This document shows positions 1 to 12,618 of a stretch of 64,000 bases of DNA, one piece after another; the first letter of the stretch is position 1; each line of letters opens with the position of its first letter. A program made the position numbers and the translations under genes. The stretch is taken from the NCBI GenBank assembly GCA_029876055.1, contig CM056877.1:4092001-4156000 (forward strand), read 5' to 3'. Source of the DNA: Madurella fahalii. Lineage: Eukaryota; Ascomycota; Sordariomycetes; Sordariales. A model generated the notes under the pieces. That model searched no databases. It was not told the DNA's origin and saw nothing but the letters and a program-made list of their open reading frames with translations.

Positions 1-3000
1 GCTGACGTTGGCGTCTTGCGATACCGAAGCTACAGGACTGACGGCCCGTCCGGGAGTGGGCTGTGGGCTGAGCGAGGAAATCGGCGAGCGAGCGGCAAGA
101 CCGGCGTTGGCGTTGAGAGGAGGGTTTGGGCTCATCGGTGGCACCCGCCCGGCTCGCTGCGACGGGAGGGACGAAAGGCTGTCGTTCTCTTCCAGAGTCT
201 GGCCTTGAGGCTGAATCGGCACCCGTGGGAGTGGGAGTTGAGGGTTCGGCAGACCATGCGATCGTGGAGGAGACGAGCGCTGCGTTTCGGGCGGCGCGGC
301 AGGGTTGCTCTCTTGGCTGTGGGCACTTACGAGACGAGTCGGTTCAGGTGGGGGCTGCACTTGTTCCTGAGCAAGTGTGACGCTAGGCTGGGGCGGGACC
401 TCGGGTGCGCGGGCAATCGTGGTTGCTGGCGCCGGCTGAGGCTGCTGGACCGCTTGGGCGGGAGCCTGAGCTGCGAGCTGCTCGCCCGCCGACGGCTGGG
501 CAGCAGCATCTTGGGCGCGTCCTTGAATGGTCGAGTCCGTTGGTGGGGGAGTCTGGCTCTGAGACTGGGTTTGCGCAGGCGTCTGAGACTGAGGCGTCGC
601 CGCAGCGTGCGAGACAGAGCCTGATTGCGGTTCGGTGGCCTGCTGCGATAACATCTGGGGACCAGGGGCACCACCGGGCGGAACTTGCGCGCCAGGGACG
701 CCACCTTGAACCCATTGCTGCTGAGGAACGCCGGGTGGCAGTACTTGTCCCGGCTGTAGACCGTACGGCACCCCGTTTTGTGGGGGCCCAACATAGAGCG
801 GAGCCGGAGCCGGCACTAGACGACCCTCACCATGCACATATCCGTATCCACGAGGAATCGGAACCTGATCATACTGGGGTTCTACTGGCGGGCGGCCCTG
901 GCGTGGCGCCTGCTGTGGAGGCGCTGCCTGTTGGCCGATTGGGGGGTAAGTCTTGGGCTGCTGCTGGGCCTGGAGCGGAGTTTGGGTGGCTGAGAGAGGC
1001 TGCTGGGGATTCGACTCCTGCCGCATCGCATTGGGCTGTGGTCCTGGGGCTTGCTGGAATTGCTTAATGGGTCCTGCCGTAGGCTGAGGCAGCATCGTCT
1101 GGGGTAAACGTTGCATTCCTGCCGGCACGTGGCCATGTGGCTGCTGGCCATGAGGGATCTGCGCTTGCGACGGTGTCTCCGCATGTTTGGCTCCCCGCTT
1201 GAAGACGCTCATGAACCCCTTGGAACCCTTTTCTCTTTCCGGCTTTTCATGTGCCGGAACTCCTGGGCCCGAGGGTTTGCTGCCATTGAGCAGCTTTGAT
1301 ATCGTGCTCTGCTGCTTCTCTTTCGGCTGAGCGTTCATTAGAACGCCATTAGGACGGGCAACAGGAGGCTCGAACTGCTGGCGATTGGGTAGTGGCCCGT
1401 TCTGGGCTGCCACCCAAGGTGATGGGCCTGCGGGGTACCCTTGACCGGGGGGGATCTGACCTCCCTGCTGACCACCAGCAAACCGAACGTCGGATTGACG
1501 AGATTGCTGGCTAGGCGGGCGTTGTATGGATCCTGCACCTTGCGTAGACTCCTGAGACGTCGAACCAGGGCCGGTACGAGACGGTGGTGGTTCGGTCCCG
1601 GGGGAGACCGCTGAGAATGATTGCCGTGATGGGAGCCTATTCTCCGGGATCAGGATATTGCCGCTCGTACCCGGCTGCGATGATGACGGGCCGGCCCGCG
1701 CCCGCTCAATCTCAGCCCCTGGGATACCGGATGAAGCGGGTTGGGGCTGCAACGAGACCGAAATAGGTCTTTGAGCTCCTTCGGGGCTTTGACCGTGAAG
1801 GGCAGGCCCGTCAATCGCGGACCCAGCCACCGGCTGAACAGGCTTCCGATCAAGCAGCGTAGGGTGATGTGCCAGTGTCGTGTTCTGGGCTGCTGGAGTG
1901 TGGGTGTGAATCTGACTCAGGCTGGGCTGCGGAGCGGCGACAGGCTGTCCCGAACTGGCTGGGGATGCGTTTTGAAGCCGGGATTGCTCTGCTTGGAACT
2001 GACCGGCGGGCTGAGACTTTTGGGATACCGGTGAACCAACCGCAGAGCTGGCGGGGGTCGGCTCGGCCGGCTTGGCTGATTCTTGCTGGGGCGTCAGTTG
2101 ATTCTGAGCTTGCGACAAAGCCGAAGGTGCCCGTTCAGGTTCTGCGGTCGATCTCTGATCGAGACTGGCCTGGGTCGAGAATTGCCCCTGCGTTTGTTGA
2201 GCCTGCGTCTGTGGTCCTGGTCCAGCAACCGGCACACTCAGATGGTAACCCTGAGGTGCTCCTGCCTGCGGCGCCTTGGGCATCGTGAGCGGCTGTCCTA
2301 TCGTCGGACCTTGTATCGGGAGAGCGTCGGGGGCACTGGCGCCACCAGGCGGCAGGAATTGTCGCTGGGGGGGGTACTGTCCGGGCTGAAGGGGTAGGCT
2401 GGTGCCCGGGAGTGGTCGTCCATCGGGCCCAAGTGGCACCCGCGTGCCATATTGCCCCTGGAATTGACCCTGACCGGAAGGGAACGGCATAGGCGGCATT
2501 CGACCGGCCTGCATGCCTGACGGTTCGGGGGTGTCCCGAGACTTGGAATCCGGTCGACCTTTCAGAAAGCCGAGAATGCCTCCCGAGGGCTTCCGGCCTC
2601 GATCATTATCCGCACCGGCGACCTGTTGCGGTTGGAGGCTATGTCCAGGCTGCCTAAGGCCGGTGGGGACCCTCTCGGGTCCAGCTATGGGCTGCCCGTT
2701 CATGGGCCCCGGCTGTGGACCGGGACCGGGAACGAGAGGCGGGGATGGCCCCTGAGGAAGACCCTGGAGTTGGTTGGGAGGTTGGCTCTGTGGGCCTTGT
2801 TGATGTTGCGCTGGCATCTTCACCGCGAATGAAGTCCCAGTTTTCGGAGCCCCCTGGTGAGGTGATCGGTTGAACACGCCCTTCAGTGCAGAGAAACGCT
2901 TCTTTGGGGGTCCACCGATGCTCCCTGCCGGTAGCGGCTCCGTGGCATTGGTCGATGTTGATGTCCTGGACATGTCGATCCGGGAAGGATGTATTGGCTG

Positions 3001-3635
3001 GGCCGGGGTTGGGTTACTGCCAATGCCGAAGAAGCCTGTCAACTTCCGTCCTGGCGGCGCGAACTGGGACGGCGGAGGTGACATCCGTTCGCCCATAGGC
3101 GTACCGGAACTATGCGCCACAACGCTGTCTTTGCTCTGGCTGTATGAAAAGTTGTCCGGAGTGGTCCCCGCACGTTTCGGGCTGAACATGGGATTGCGCT
3201 GGGCCTGCACGCCAGTGTCCTCGGTCAGGATACTCGCCTCCGAGGCGGCGTCGCCGCTGGGGCCTTGCGGCTGAAGGCCACTCTCGGGCCCCCGGCGCTC
3301 CTGTTGAGGACCACCCGCGACTCGATCCCTGATGCTAGAGAAAATCCCTGAGCCACGCCTGGTTCGTCCGTCATCGGTAGCCGGAGCGGCACCGGGCCCG
3401 GTCATATCGCTCTTGCGGGACTGTATCCGTGACAGGGCGTCGCCGTCAGCGCGCTGACTGGCTGGGCTCTGATGAGTTACCGGCATAGCCTGGCTCTGCT
3501 GAGGGGTAGACGGCTGGTCTCTTTGACTGGGCAACTGTCCCGAGCGCTGTTGATTGCCGGCCTGCTGGGCCTTCTGTCGCTGCGGCGACCCGCTGGTCAA
3601 TGGGACGCCCGTCTCCTTGTCGAAGCCATAAAAAG

Positions 3636-3670
<35 letters not shown>

Positions 3671-4578
3671 TGTTGCTGCTGCTGTGATGAGGCATTACTG
3701 GGCGAGTGACGATGACGGCTCGTTGGCTGGAGAGGCTCGGAGAGGTGCGATTCTTGCAAGTTCCAACCGCTCTGGGGCTGGAACCTCTGGAGCATATTGG
3801 TGGGCATCATGTGAGGGGGCAGCATCACTGGCCGTCCGCCGCCCGGAACGAATTGTGGACCGGGTCCTGTCGGGGGGGCTGACCCATTCATCTGAGGCGG
3901 GGCATTTCCGGGGGAGCCCATGAACATTCGGGGTGGTAACTGAGAGGTGCCCTGAGTATGGGGGAATGCGTGGCCCGGGGCCTGTCCCTGAACTTGGCCT
4001 TGTAGCTGCCAAGTCTGGCCTTGCGCCGACCCCTGAGCGCTCTGGGCGCCGGGCGCGCCCCGGGTGGGCCGATAAACATTTTGGACGGACTGGCCGGGCG
4101 ATTGCGAGGCAGGCATGAATGAGCCCATTTGAGACGCTGCCATGGCAGGTTGAGAGGGAGCGCCCAACGGCGATGGGGTACCTGTCGAGCGTTGCTGCTG
4201 ACGAGGAGCGCCTTCGGGGTTGTTGTCGCCAGCTAAGAATCCCTCTTCAGACAGACCAAGGGACGAACTAAAAGTGGACGCGCGACGGATCGGCGGCAGC
4301 CCGACGAACGAAGGCGGTCGCTGTTGGCCATTGAGGCTGGGCTGCTGCTGCTGCTGCTGTTGTTGCTGATGCTGTTGGTGTTGCTGATGCTGTTGGTGTT
4401 GCTGATGCTGTTGGTGTTGCTGATGCTGTTGGTGTTGCTGATGCTGGTGATGCTGGTGATACTGGTGGTGCTGCTGCGGTTGCGGTTGCTGCTGCTGGGC
4501 CTGGAGGTGATATCCCTGAGGAAAATTGCCTGTTGATGGCAGGGGCTTGAAGTTGGGATTCTGCGCGTAGGCCGCCAT
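1..4578 (-). CDS. Large disordered Gln/Pro-rich protein, 3' end outside window
   Basis: One uninterrupted reading frame runs from an ATG at 4578 to the left edge (1,526 codons) without a stop, so the C-terminus is missing. A stop in the same frame lies near 4752, and this ATG is the first Met after it. The protein is almost entirely low complexity. A His/Gln tract from CAX repeats spans residues about 30-80, a pure Gln tract from CAG repeats about 299-315, and long Gln/Pro/Ser/Gly runs follow. Short basic-hydrophobic modules recur in it: FSALKGVF, GILGFLKGR, GFMSVFKRG, KLTGFFGIG, GIFSSIRDRV. No enzymatic domain is visible. Function unknown; a scaffold, trafficking or regulatory role is only a guess. 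An additional upstream exon cannot be excluded. Confidence 0.8.
3637..3684 (-). repeat. CAG trinucleotide repeat (poly-Gln tract)
   Basis: A run of CTG/TTG triplets on the plus strand reads as CAG/CAA on the coding strand and gives about 16 consecutive Gln in the large disordered protein. Such tracts are length-variable in populations. Confidence 0.9.
4337..4499 (-). repeat. CAX triplet repeat encoding alternating His/Gln
   Basis: Imperfect tandem units of about 18 bp (plus strand TTGCTGATGCTGTTGGTG type) encode an alternating His-Gln tract near the N-terminus of the large disordered protein. Only one of the three minus-strand frames continues into the long reading frame. The other two give Ser/Asn- and Thr/Pro/Ala-rich shadows. 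Confidence 0.85.
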
Positions 4579-6268
4579 CGGAAGAGACTGTCGGCTGTCG
4601 CCGACTTGGGTTGGTGCACAACCCTTTGGTTTCCTGGTGCGGGGATGGTTCTCGCTGGGGTTCAAGGGTGTCTGGGCTTGGTGTGGAGCCAAAGCAGCGA
4701 GAGGCCTTGGTCGCTGTTGTCGTGATGACAGCTGTCGCTGGTCGCCTTGCTAGTCGCGTCGCGGGTCGGATGGCTTCGTTGTATGTTATCTGTAGATAGC
4801 CGGTCTGGTTGCGCTCGACGTTGCGCGATTAGCACTTCGAGGTTCGTCTGTGGGACCGAGCTGAGCACCGCTTTTGCGAACGGCGGGTCCAAAGGAGCGG
4901 TGCAAGTCGGCAGCTCGACCCTCTGTCAACGCTGTGTCTGCGACGGAGCGCCAAAAGAGGCCACGCTTCATCAATTGTGGAGAGTGGGTCGACGAGCTCG
5001 CCGCCGTGTGTGCCTAGAGGTGCTCGAGTGAGGCACGCCGATGCGGCGTCGCAAATGGGGGTTTCAAAGCTGGTGTTGCTGCTGCTGCTGACAGTCGGCG
5101 CGACCCCATCGACAGCAGACCAATCACACCGGCCTAGTTGTCGACTTGAAGCTCAGCTGCCGGTGGCTCTGGCAGGACTGGGAGCCGGGGGCGGGTGGCG
5201 CGATAAATGGCCCCCGAGTGGGAGTGAATTGAAGGGAGACACGCGCGCCAGCTAAGGGAGCTACGGGAAGCTGAAGAGGGAGAGGGCGCGAGTGATAAAG
5301 TTTTCTGCAGAAGAAGCTCCTCATCAAACTGCGGGTGTTGAAATTGCTGGGCGAGAACCCCCCGTTTCTGGTTTGGGTCAGCGTGGCTGAGATTGGACAG
5401 GACAGGGGCTCAGCCGCTGCTTGCGCTAGCTCCTTCTGATGCCACTGGGCTGAAGACGATGTGGGAGTGGCGCTCGTAGCCTTGTTCTCCGTGGATTGTG
5501 TTTCCCGACCCGAGATGGTCAGACGAACGGAACCAACCGGACCAACGAGGCCGACGAGACCAACGAGACCAACGAGACGGGTGTTTGGATGTTCATAACT
5601 TGCTACGCCCGCCGTCGGATTGCAGGACCCTCGCGTTGGGATCCGCTGGAAGTCGTTGCTCAAGCTGGTAAAAGTGGAGGCGCTTGAACACCCTGCCGTG
5701 CCATGCCATGCCTGTTTATTAGCGGAGACGAACCGAAGCATGTGCTACTGTAATAATCCTGGCTACTGTTGCGGCCGACGTGGAGAAGTGAGGAGTCCCG
5801 GCCAGTGTCCGGGACTTCAGGGAACCGCGCCGGGACGGCACAGGGGCTGCAGAACCCCGCTGACTGGGGTCGGCACCACCTTGGGACTTTTTGACCTGAA
5901 GACAATGGAACACCACTGTTTCCAGAACCGTGGGACAACGCCCATCCGTGCGGGAGAGGCTCCGAGACATGTGCACTCCCGCTTCGAAAAACACGGGATC
6001 CTTAATATTTTTTGTTTCATCCTCCTGGCGTCTCTTTGCCTCGTTGCCAAGTCATCGTAGCTTGTGACTAAATGGGCAAGGAAAACAATCAACTTGGTTA
6101 CACAGATATGCTGTTGATTCAAACCGCCTTTCCCCCTCCCCCAACCCAACCCAAACCCATCCAAACAAACCTCCTTTGACAATCCCGCTGCCATCATCCG
6201 TACGTCGTATAAGCATGGATTTGTCCCAAAATTGATTGATTATAAACTATATGCTGGTGCGTTGCGGA
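4579..6268. other. Intergenic: promoter/5' leader of the disordered-protein gene and 3' flank of the next gene
   Basis: About 1.7 kb with no supported coding sequence. It should hold the 5' region of the minus-strand gene ending at 4578 and the terminator region of the minus-strand gene whose stop is at 6269. A short degenerate ACCAACGAG tandem repeat lies near 5536-5580. The minus frame over 5124-5741 translates this repeat into a Leu-Val-Gly run and looks like chance. Confidence 0.5.
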
Positions 6269-9200
6269 TTATGAACTGGAAAATACCTTGTCACCGGTTC
6301 CCCGAAGCTTGTTTCTCCCTTTGCTCAGCAGTCCTTTGCCTGCCTTGCCCGCCGCCATCAACAGCTCTTTGCTCTTGGTGCCCACCTGGTTGCTTGAATG
6401 CGCGAACCCTCCCGAACCGTATAGATGATGGGGGGGCATGGGTATGTTTGCTGGTGGCCTTCCACCTTGGGTCGCTGTCGGCGTCGCTCCCTGCGAGCCT
6501 GGCCGGCCGTTTGACGACCCCGTGTGTGGGAAACCGGCATCGGCATGCTCTGGATGTCTGGACATCATTGCTTTCAACCACTCATCCAGACCAGTGTCCA
6601 TGGAAGAATACTGTGATCTGGTTTCATTGTAATGCTTGATTCGCTCCGAGGATGTATCCATGTCCATGATGTTTCGGAAAGATAGTACGTTGAATACCTC
6701 TTTCTTCGGTGAAGGAGCACGTGGAGGTACAGCATGTTGCGTCTGCTGAGGCCCGGCAACGGCAGGATGCTGCTCAAGGCGCGGAGCTCGGGAATGAGGA
6801 CTTGATACTTCCTCAAAAAGGATTTTCTCTTCAACAAGGGATAATTTTCTAGCACCACTAAGTTTGTCCGACGCGGAGGAGCTGGGGGATGGGGGTTCAT
6901 CCAGACCGTGCGAAGGCGACGGTTGTGAAACGCCTCTAGCTGCACCTTGGCCAGACGCAAGAGCGGCATCGGTTTTCGTCTCAGAATCCGCCGGTGATAG
7001 CTTTGTATCCGGCACGACTATGGTTGATACTGAAGCGATCGGGTTTTCGGGTTCTAAAGCGAGTGCCTTCTGCTCGACAGCGGGCCCTGTCGTTGACGAC
7101 GGCGCTTGGGTGGGATCGCTCGCTATCAAACCGGCCTCCCATGAAAACCGCGTGTGTAGTCCCCCGACTCCGCCAACTTCCGCGTCCCGAGTTTCAGCTG
7201 TGGTAGGAACACTAGCAGACGATGTGATAGGTGCTTCTTTGGGAACCTCGGCCGGGAAAGGTGCTGCGGTCTCTATCGCATTTTCAGGTTTTCCCCCTTT
7301 GCCGGTGTCGAGCGGGGCCGGCTCTACCCGTTCCTCGGTCGTCGCCCAGTAGTCGCCGTAAAAATCGCCAAGGTAGCTACTTTCACGAGCGGGCTCTGCG
7401 GCCGCGTGATAAGCGGCAGTAGGCCCTTCACCGGGACCGCCCAGAATTCCAGCTGATAGTGCCGGGCTGAGAGACTTGATGATCTCCTCACTCAGCGTGT
7501 CGCTGTCTTTGACGGGAGACGTGCTTGGTCCGTCCAGGTCTACCCCGGTCCCAAACGACGGAGGCGACACAACGGCCTTTACGCTAGTGTCTAGAACCGG
7601 TGATTCTCGACGAGGGTTCAGAGGTGCTGTCGGCGTAATATCAGGGTGTGGAGTAGCTGCCTCGGGCGGTAGTGCACTGGTGGACTCAGTTCTAGGCGAT
7701 GCATCACCCTCATGGATTTTGGGTGTGGCCTCCCGAGAAGGTATGTCGAGTTTCGTGCTTAGCGCCGGGCTCGAAGTTCGAAGTGAAGGCAGGACATTCG
7801 GCGATACGGGATGCGAAGGCATCTGTCCCTTCCGTTTGGCGGAACTGGCATCACCTGCCCTTTCTGGCTCTGGTTGTAGAGGTTTATCGGCATGGAGTAA
7901 GGAGACCTCCGGCTGCGCGCTGGACGCGGTCACTGATGATACAGCGTCCGGTCCAGCAGTGCTAAGCGGCGTTCCTCGCCGAGAATCGGCGCCAGGGGTT
8001 TCACCAGGCGAAGTTGGGGTTTCGGTAACCCAGCCACCCGGGAGAGACGGCCTGATAAGCGACTCTTCTTTTGCTGATGACGTTGCCTCCCGTTGCGTGT
8101 CTGGAGTGGGCTGTTGCTGCTCAGCAGCGCCCAGTACCGACTGAGCGGCAGCGGTCTGGTTCTTGGCTAATGGCAGCCCAACGGGCTGATCGGGTTTATC
8201 AGATGATGATGGCGGACGTACGGCTTCCTGACCCAGCGACTGCATTGCACCGGCGTCCCTAGAGTTCTTTTCGGTGTCCAAAGTCGATGTCGAAGCCACG
8301 TTTAGCGGTCTAGGCGTGACAGGTGATTGGCCTGCCATCTCCGGTGCATCCCCTGATTCCGCAACCGCACACAGGACCGGAGACTGAGCACTGCCCGAAA
8401 CGGGTGATTGCACCTTTGAATCGGGGAAGAAGTTGGACGAAAAGAGGTCCTCGCCAAAGCCTGACATGCGAGCTACGTCCGGAAGCTTTGGGCTCGTAGA
8501 GTAGCGCCGCACTTTCTCCGGGGACCCAACCTCAGCGGATTCGCCTAGAACAGTCGATTTCGTCTGATCTTGTGCAGGGGCGGGCCCCGCTCCCAGTTCG
8601 TCAGATCCGTAGCTGTCAAGAAGCCGTTCAATGCCGTACTCGCTCTTCCTCTCAGAAACCGGGGTGAGACCGCCGCTGGGCTTCCGGATTCCTTCATATG
8701 GCGGACGTCCAGCTGCCGCTTCTTCTTCCATTCGTCGATAGACATCTGCGGGCCGGATGAAAGGAAGCGGTTTGTTCGACGAGGCGACAGCCCCTGCGCT
8801 CTGGGAAGACGCCAACCTCGCTTCCATCCACGGCTTTGGATTTTCGCCCAGCCGAGGATTAGACCGCGACTGCCACGCCGCATCGGCGGAACCCGCAGCG
8901 TCGTAGAGCCCCGTGCTCATCTGCCGGGAAGGGAATTGCGAAGGAAGAGTGCCAGCGCTGTGCGCGCCGGGAGAATTATTACTTGAGCTATGCGAAAGCA
9001 CAGAGCGAGCGTATCCGGGGTTGTTGGAGTACACACTAAACGCCGTCATGGCGCTCTGGGGAACGTCCGGCTGCGGGTGCTGCTGGGTCTTGGTTTGTAG
9101 GGGCGGTACTCCGGGCGGCTGGAACTGCCTCTCTGTCGGCGACGGTGCTGCCGGAAGGCGGGGGCCCATCGGCTTAGGCGGCGGCTGAGGCTCGGGTTCG

Positions 9201-9405
9201 TCTTGTCGTTCGTCGTAATTGGCACCCCATTCATCGCCATCGTAGTTCTGGGGTTTGAAGTTCGCCCACTTCTTCGTCTTCTGCCGGCTCACATTGATCC
9301 TGTAAGGGTCGCTACTCTGCGACGGTATGCTCGGAGACCTGTGGAGCGGGTTCAGTTAGAGGAGTGGCCTCGACGGCGACCCGTGCAAACGGGTTTCACT
9401 GACAT
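6269..9405 (-). CDS. Conserved-looking disordered protein, start codon probably split by an intron
   Basis: The reading frame is open from 9338 down to the stop at 6269-6271, but its first in-frame Met-like codon is a GTG (9292) preceded in frame by SSDPYRIN. Just upstream is a textbook intron end (ctaac then cacag at 9341-9339). A GTCAGTG donor at 9403 follows an AT, so AT (9405-9404) joined to G (9338) makes the ATG. Spliced length is 3,072 nt, 1,023 residues, with a 65-nt intron 9339-9403. The N-terminus has a basic/Trp patch (RQKTKKW) and an acidic DGDEWG stretch. A folded-looking C-terminal segment at about residues 880-920 contains ERIKHYNETRSQ and DTGLDEWL, and the tail is Lys-rich. 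The middle is Pro/Ser-rich and disordered. Function unknown. Confidence 0.75.
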
Positions 9406-11331
9406 GGACCTGCTGGTGGGAAGGATGTTTCCGTATGAACCCTCCATATCGGCAATCTGTTCTCAGTAGCATGCGCGCGTTCGAGTCGTCGGTGTCGGGC
9501 CAGGGCGATACGGATTCTTCGGAGGGGAGCAGCAGAGTGCTCGGAGCGTTGGTGATGCAGCTTGTCGGTACGAGTGCGGCAAAAGACGGCGGGTGTTAGG
9601 ACACGGCGGGAATAACCGACCGCTCTAGAAATGAGACGGCGAACACAACCCGGACGGCGCCGCCGTGGCTCTGTTCTTGAGGGCGCGTCGAAGGATGGAT
9701 CAAGCCAGGCCGCGAGAAACGGAAGAGGGCGAGTGGATGTCTTCCAACCTGGGGGTTCGTTATCCTTGCTAGAAAAGAGCTGGCAAGGATCAGGATAGTG
9801 GCTTCGATGCCGTGGCGCGATTGCCAAGCGAAGATCTTCCTCCAAAAAAAGAAGACTCTGGCGCAGCACTAAAGCGGAGTTAAATTAGCTATTTTGGCCA
9901 GTGCCTCTCGGGCTTCACGGGCCAGGACGAAACCCCTTGGGATGGGTTTATCGCGGCCGTTCCTTGCAGAATTGCCGACTCGACCTTTCTCTGGCCAGCA
10001 TCATCCCAGAGCGCTTCCGACGACGCAGACGCTACAGACGGTTCAGACCAGGAGATGCTTGCAGCCGGAACGCGAACCGGGCAGCCAATAAATCATCACC
10101 TTGACGGAACTTCTGGGACGCAACGCTATGGCCCCACACATGGAATCCCACGAGGCGTTGTCCCTTGCGCCTTTGACGCAAACAGCAGCAGCCGGGGACC
10201 CCTGACGCCTCTACACACTAGTGTACTGACGATGGAAGCCTACTAATGTTGGCTCCCCGAAGGTTTGCTCACATGCGCCCGCGTCAAGATAATTATGTCA
10301 TTGTTACAGCCGCCGTCAGCGGCCATCCCGCCGCCGCCAATAATTGAGGTCAGGGCAAATATTGCGCTTCTCATTAGATACTGAAAGTAGTAAGGAATAT
10401 GTTTGTGTTTGCTTTCCACATAGGGATGCACCACAGCGGGCTGCCCAACCTCAGGCCGAGTGCTGGGGTCACGTCATCGGTCTCTTTAGCAACTGGTCCC
10501 TGCTTAACACTTACCTTCAGGTCAGACAAGGCACTGTACACACTGTTACGTACACTATACGGCCGACCAAGAAACCAGAGACATGATGGCGGATCTGTAT
10601 CCATTTGTATTCAACTTCCTGGACTTGCATTCGATTATTGTTGCTGTCCCTGGTTAATCTTATGCCCTAGCAACTCCGCTGCCGCGTCCCGAGAAATGAG
10701 CTAGAGACTTTCAGACTAGCCTCAGTCGCATGCGAGCATGTCTCGCACGGGGCATGCAGTCCCCTTCGGCTTCTACATACAACCCGTCATAACATGTGGT
10801 GAGACTACGTGTACTGCACTGTGCAATTTTTCGAGGACTCGGCTCTCGCCTGCTCAGACGGGAGGGTCAGAATGCGCCCTGGCTTTCTCGACATCAAATA
10901 TCGACAGTGGGCAAACACAGTTCCCGCTTCTCTACACACTGTCCTGCTTGTTCTGGGCTTTAGGGGCTGACTGGCTCCGGTCCAAGCGTCCTATTTAGAA
11001 ACAACACCACGTTTCCCATCAATCGCAAGCGCCGAAAACGCCGGACATCAAGCTTTCCGACCCATCCACGCCCTGGTCCCCCGATCTTTCCTTCAGCCGA
11101 GCTGTTCGTACCATCTTCATTCTCCTTATTCGCCTTTAATATTCTCACGACCCCTCATTTTCGCAATCCTTTGCGGCGCGTGTTATTTTCTCGACTCGGC
11201 AAAGCCACGCGCGGCGCTTCGACCATCGAACCCGCATCGTGCCCTCTGGTCTCCCCACCCCTGGGGAGCGATCGATAGCTAGCCGGTTCGGCCATCACAT
11301 TCACGTCCAACTCGGCAACAGAACTGTCGCC
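9406..11331. other. Divergent intergenic region between the disordered-protein gene and sed5
   Basis: About 1.9 kb without a supported gene. It should contain the promoters and 5' leaders of both flanking genes, which are transcribed away from each other. The stretch just before 11332 is pyrimidine-rich, as is common in leaders of filamentous fungi. No RNA gene was recognised. Confidence 0.5.
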
Positions 11332-12618
11332 ATGGCCGTGTCAATCAACGACCGCACGGCGGAATTCCGCCACATCGTCACAGCAGCCAAGAAGAAACAG
11401 GCGGCAAAACCTGGCTCGCAGAGACTCTTAAGCGATGCGCAAAAGAACGCGGCCGGTGCCAATGGGCAACCGCGGCGCTCAGAGTTCGCGCGAAACGCAG
11501 CAGAAATTGGCAGGGGAATCTCGGCGACAATGGGCAAACTCCAGAAGCTGGCGCAACGTAGACCCCGCCACCACCCCCGCCTGCGATTGCTGATGCTGAC
11601 CGATCGTAGTGGCCAAGAAGCGCTCTCTCTTTGACGACAACCCGGTCGAAGTAAACGAAGTACGCCTAGGCGCTTCCATGGGACGGATCCTAAGGGCTAT
11701 GCTGACGCTTGGTAGTTGACCTTTATCATCAAGCAAGACTTGTCCCGCCTAAACGAAGATATTCGGAATCTCCAAGCACTGTCAAAGCGGCTACACCCCA
11801 AGCCGGACCAAGAAGGAGAGAACAACAAGAACATCTTGCTGCTCCTGCAGGGGAAGTTGGGAGATGTCTGCGCGAATTTCAAGGTATGCTGGTTTGCCCG
11901 CGCTCTTCCCATTCCAATGACCCAGGTGCTCACGTTCCTGCAGGATGTCTTGGAGATCAGGACAAAGAACATTCAGGCGTCGAGATCACGGACCGAGGCT
12001 TTTGTCTCGACAGTGGGACAGCATGCGCACGCATCCTTACAACAGTCTGCGTCCCCGCTCTACGGCACCCCGAATAGGGGAACACCGTCCCCAGGAGCAG
12101 ACCTCATCTCGCTCAACCCCATGGGAGACCAACAGATGCAGTTGCAGATGATGGAGGAGGGCCAGAACACGTACATCCAACAACGGGGGCAGGCAATCGA
12201 GGCAATCGAGTCGACCATCAACGAGCTCGGGTCAATGTACGCCAAGGGACATCTGTAGATGGAAGTTGGCAAGTTTCATGGCTAACCAACGCTCACAGTT
12301 TCGGACAACTCGCCGCCATGGTCAGCGAACAATCCGAGATGATCCAGCGAATCGATGCAAACACGTACGTCTAGCCAAGCGCGTTATCCATGGCATCACG
12401 CTAACCCGTGTGCAGAGAGGAGGTCGTGGATAACGTCGAAGGCGCGCAAAAAGAACTACTTCGTTACTGGTCGCGCGTCTCAGGGAATCGATGGCTCATA
12501 GCGAAAATGTTTGGTGTTCTTGTGAGTGAGCCACACGTTGCTGTCTTAGCGAGGACGAAGCTGACACCCGAGAAAATAGATGATCTTTTTCCTGCTCTGG
12601 GTGTTGATCGCCGGGTAG
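11332..12618 (+). CDS. sed5: Qa-SNARE Sed5/syntaxin-5 (ER-Golgi t-SNARE)
   Basis: Seven exons: 11332-11557, 11610-11659, 11716-11883, 11944-12236, 12299-12364, 12416-12521, 12580-12618; 948 nt, 315 residues. All junctions are GT..AG and keep frame. The N-terminus shows the syntaxin-5 pattern of an RTAEFRHIV peptide and a three-helix region, then LFDDNPVEVNELTFIIKQDL. The SNARE helix (about residues 220-290) has the Qa zero-layer Gln in SEQSEMIQRID. A single C-terminal anchor (MIFFLLWVLIAG) ends at the stop. In yeast and animals this protein sits on cis-Golgi membranes and pairs with Bet1/Bos1/Ykt6-type SNAREs for ER-to-Golgi fusion. Length fits the family. The gene is conserved, so this side of the window is core chromosome. 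Confidence 0.95.

Noticed and set aside
5124..5741. 205-codon minus-strand frame upstream of the disordered-protein gene
   Set aside because: Its repetitive Leu-Val-Gly run comes from a short DNA tandem repeat; there is no motif, and it sits where the leader and promoter are expected.
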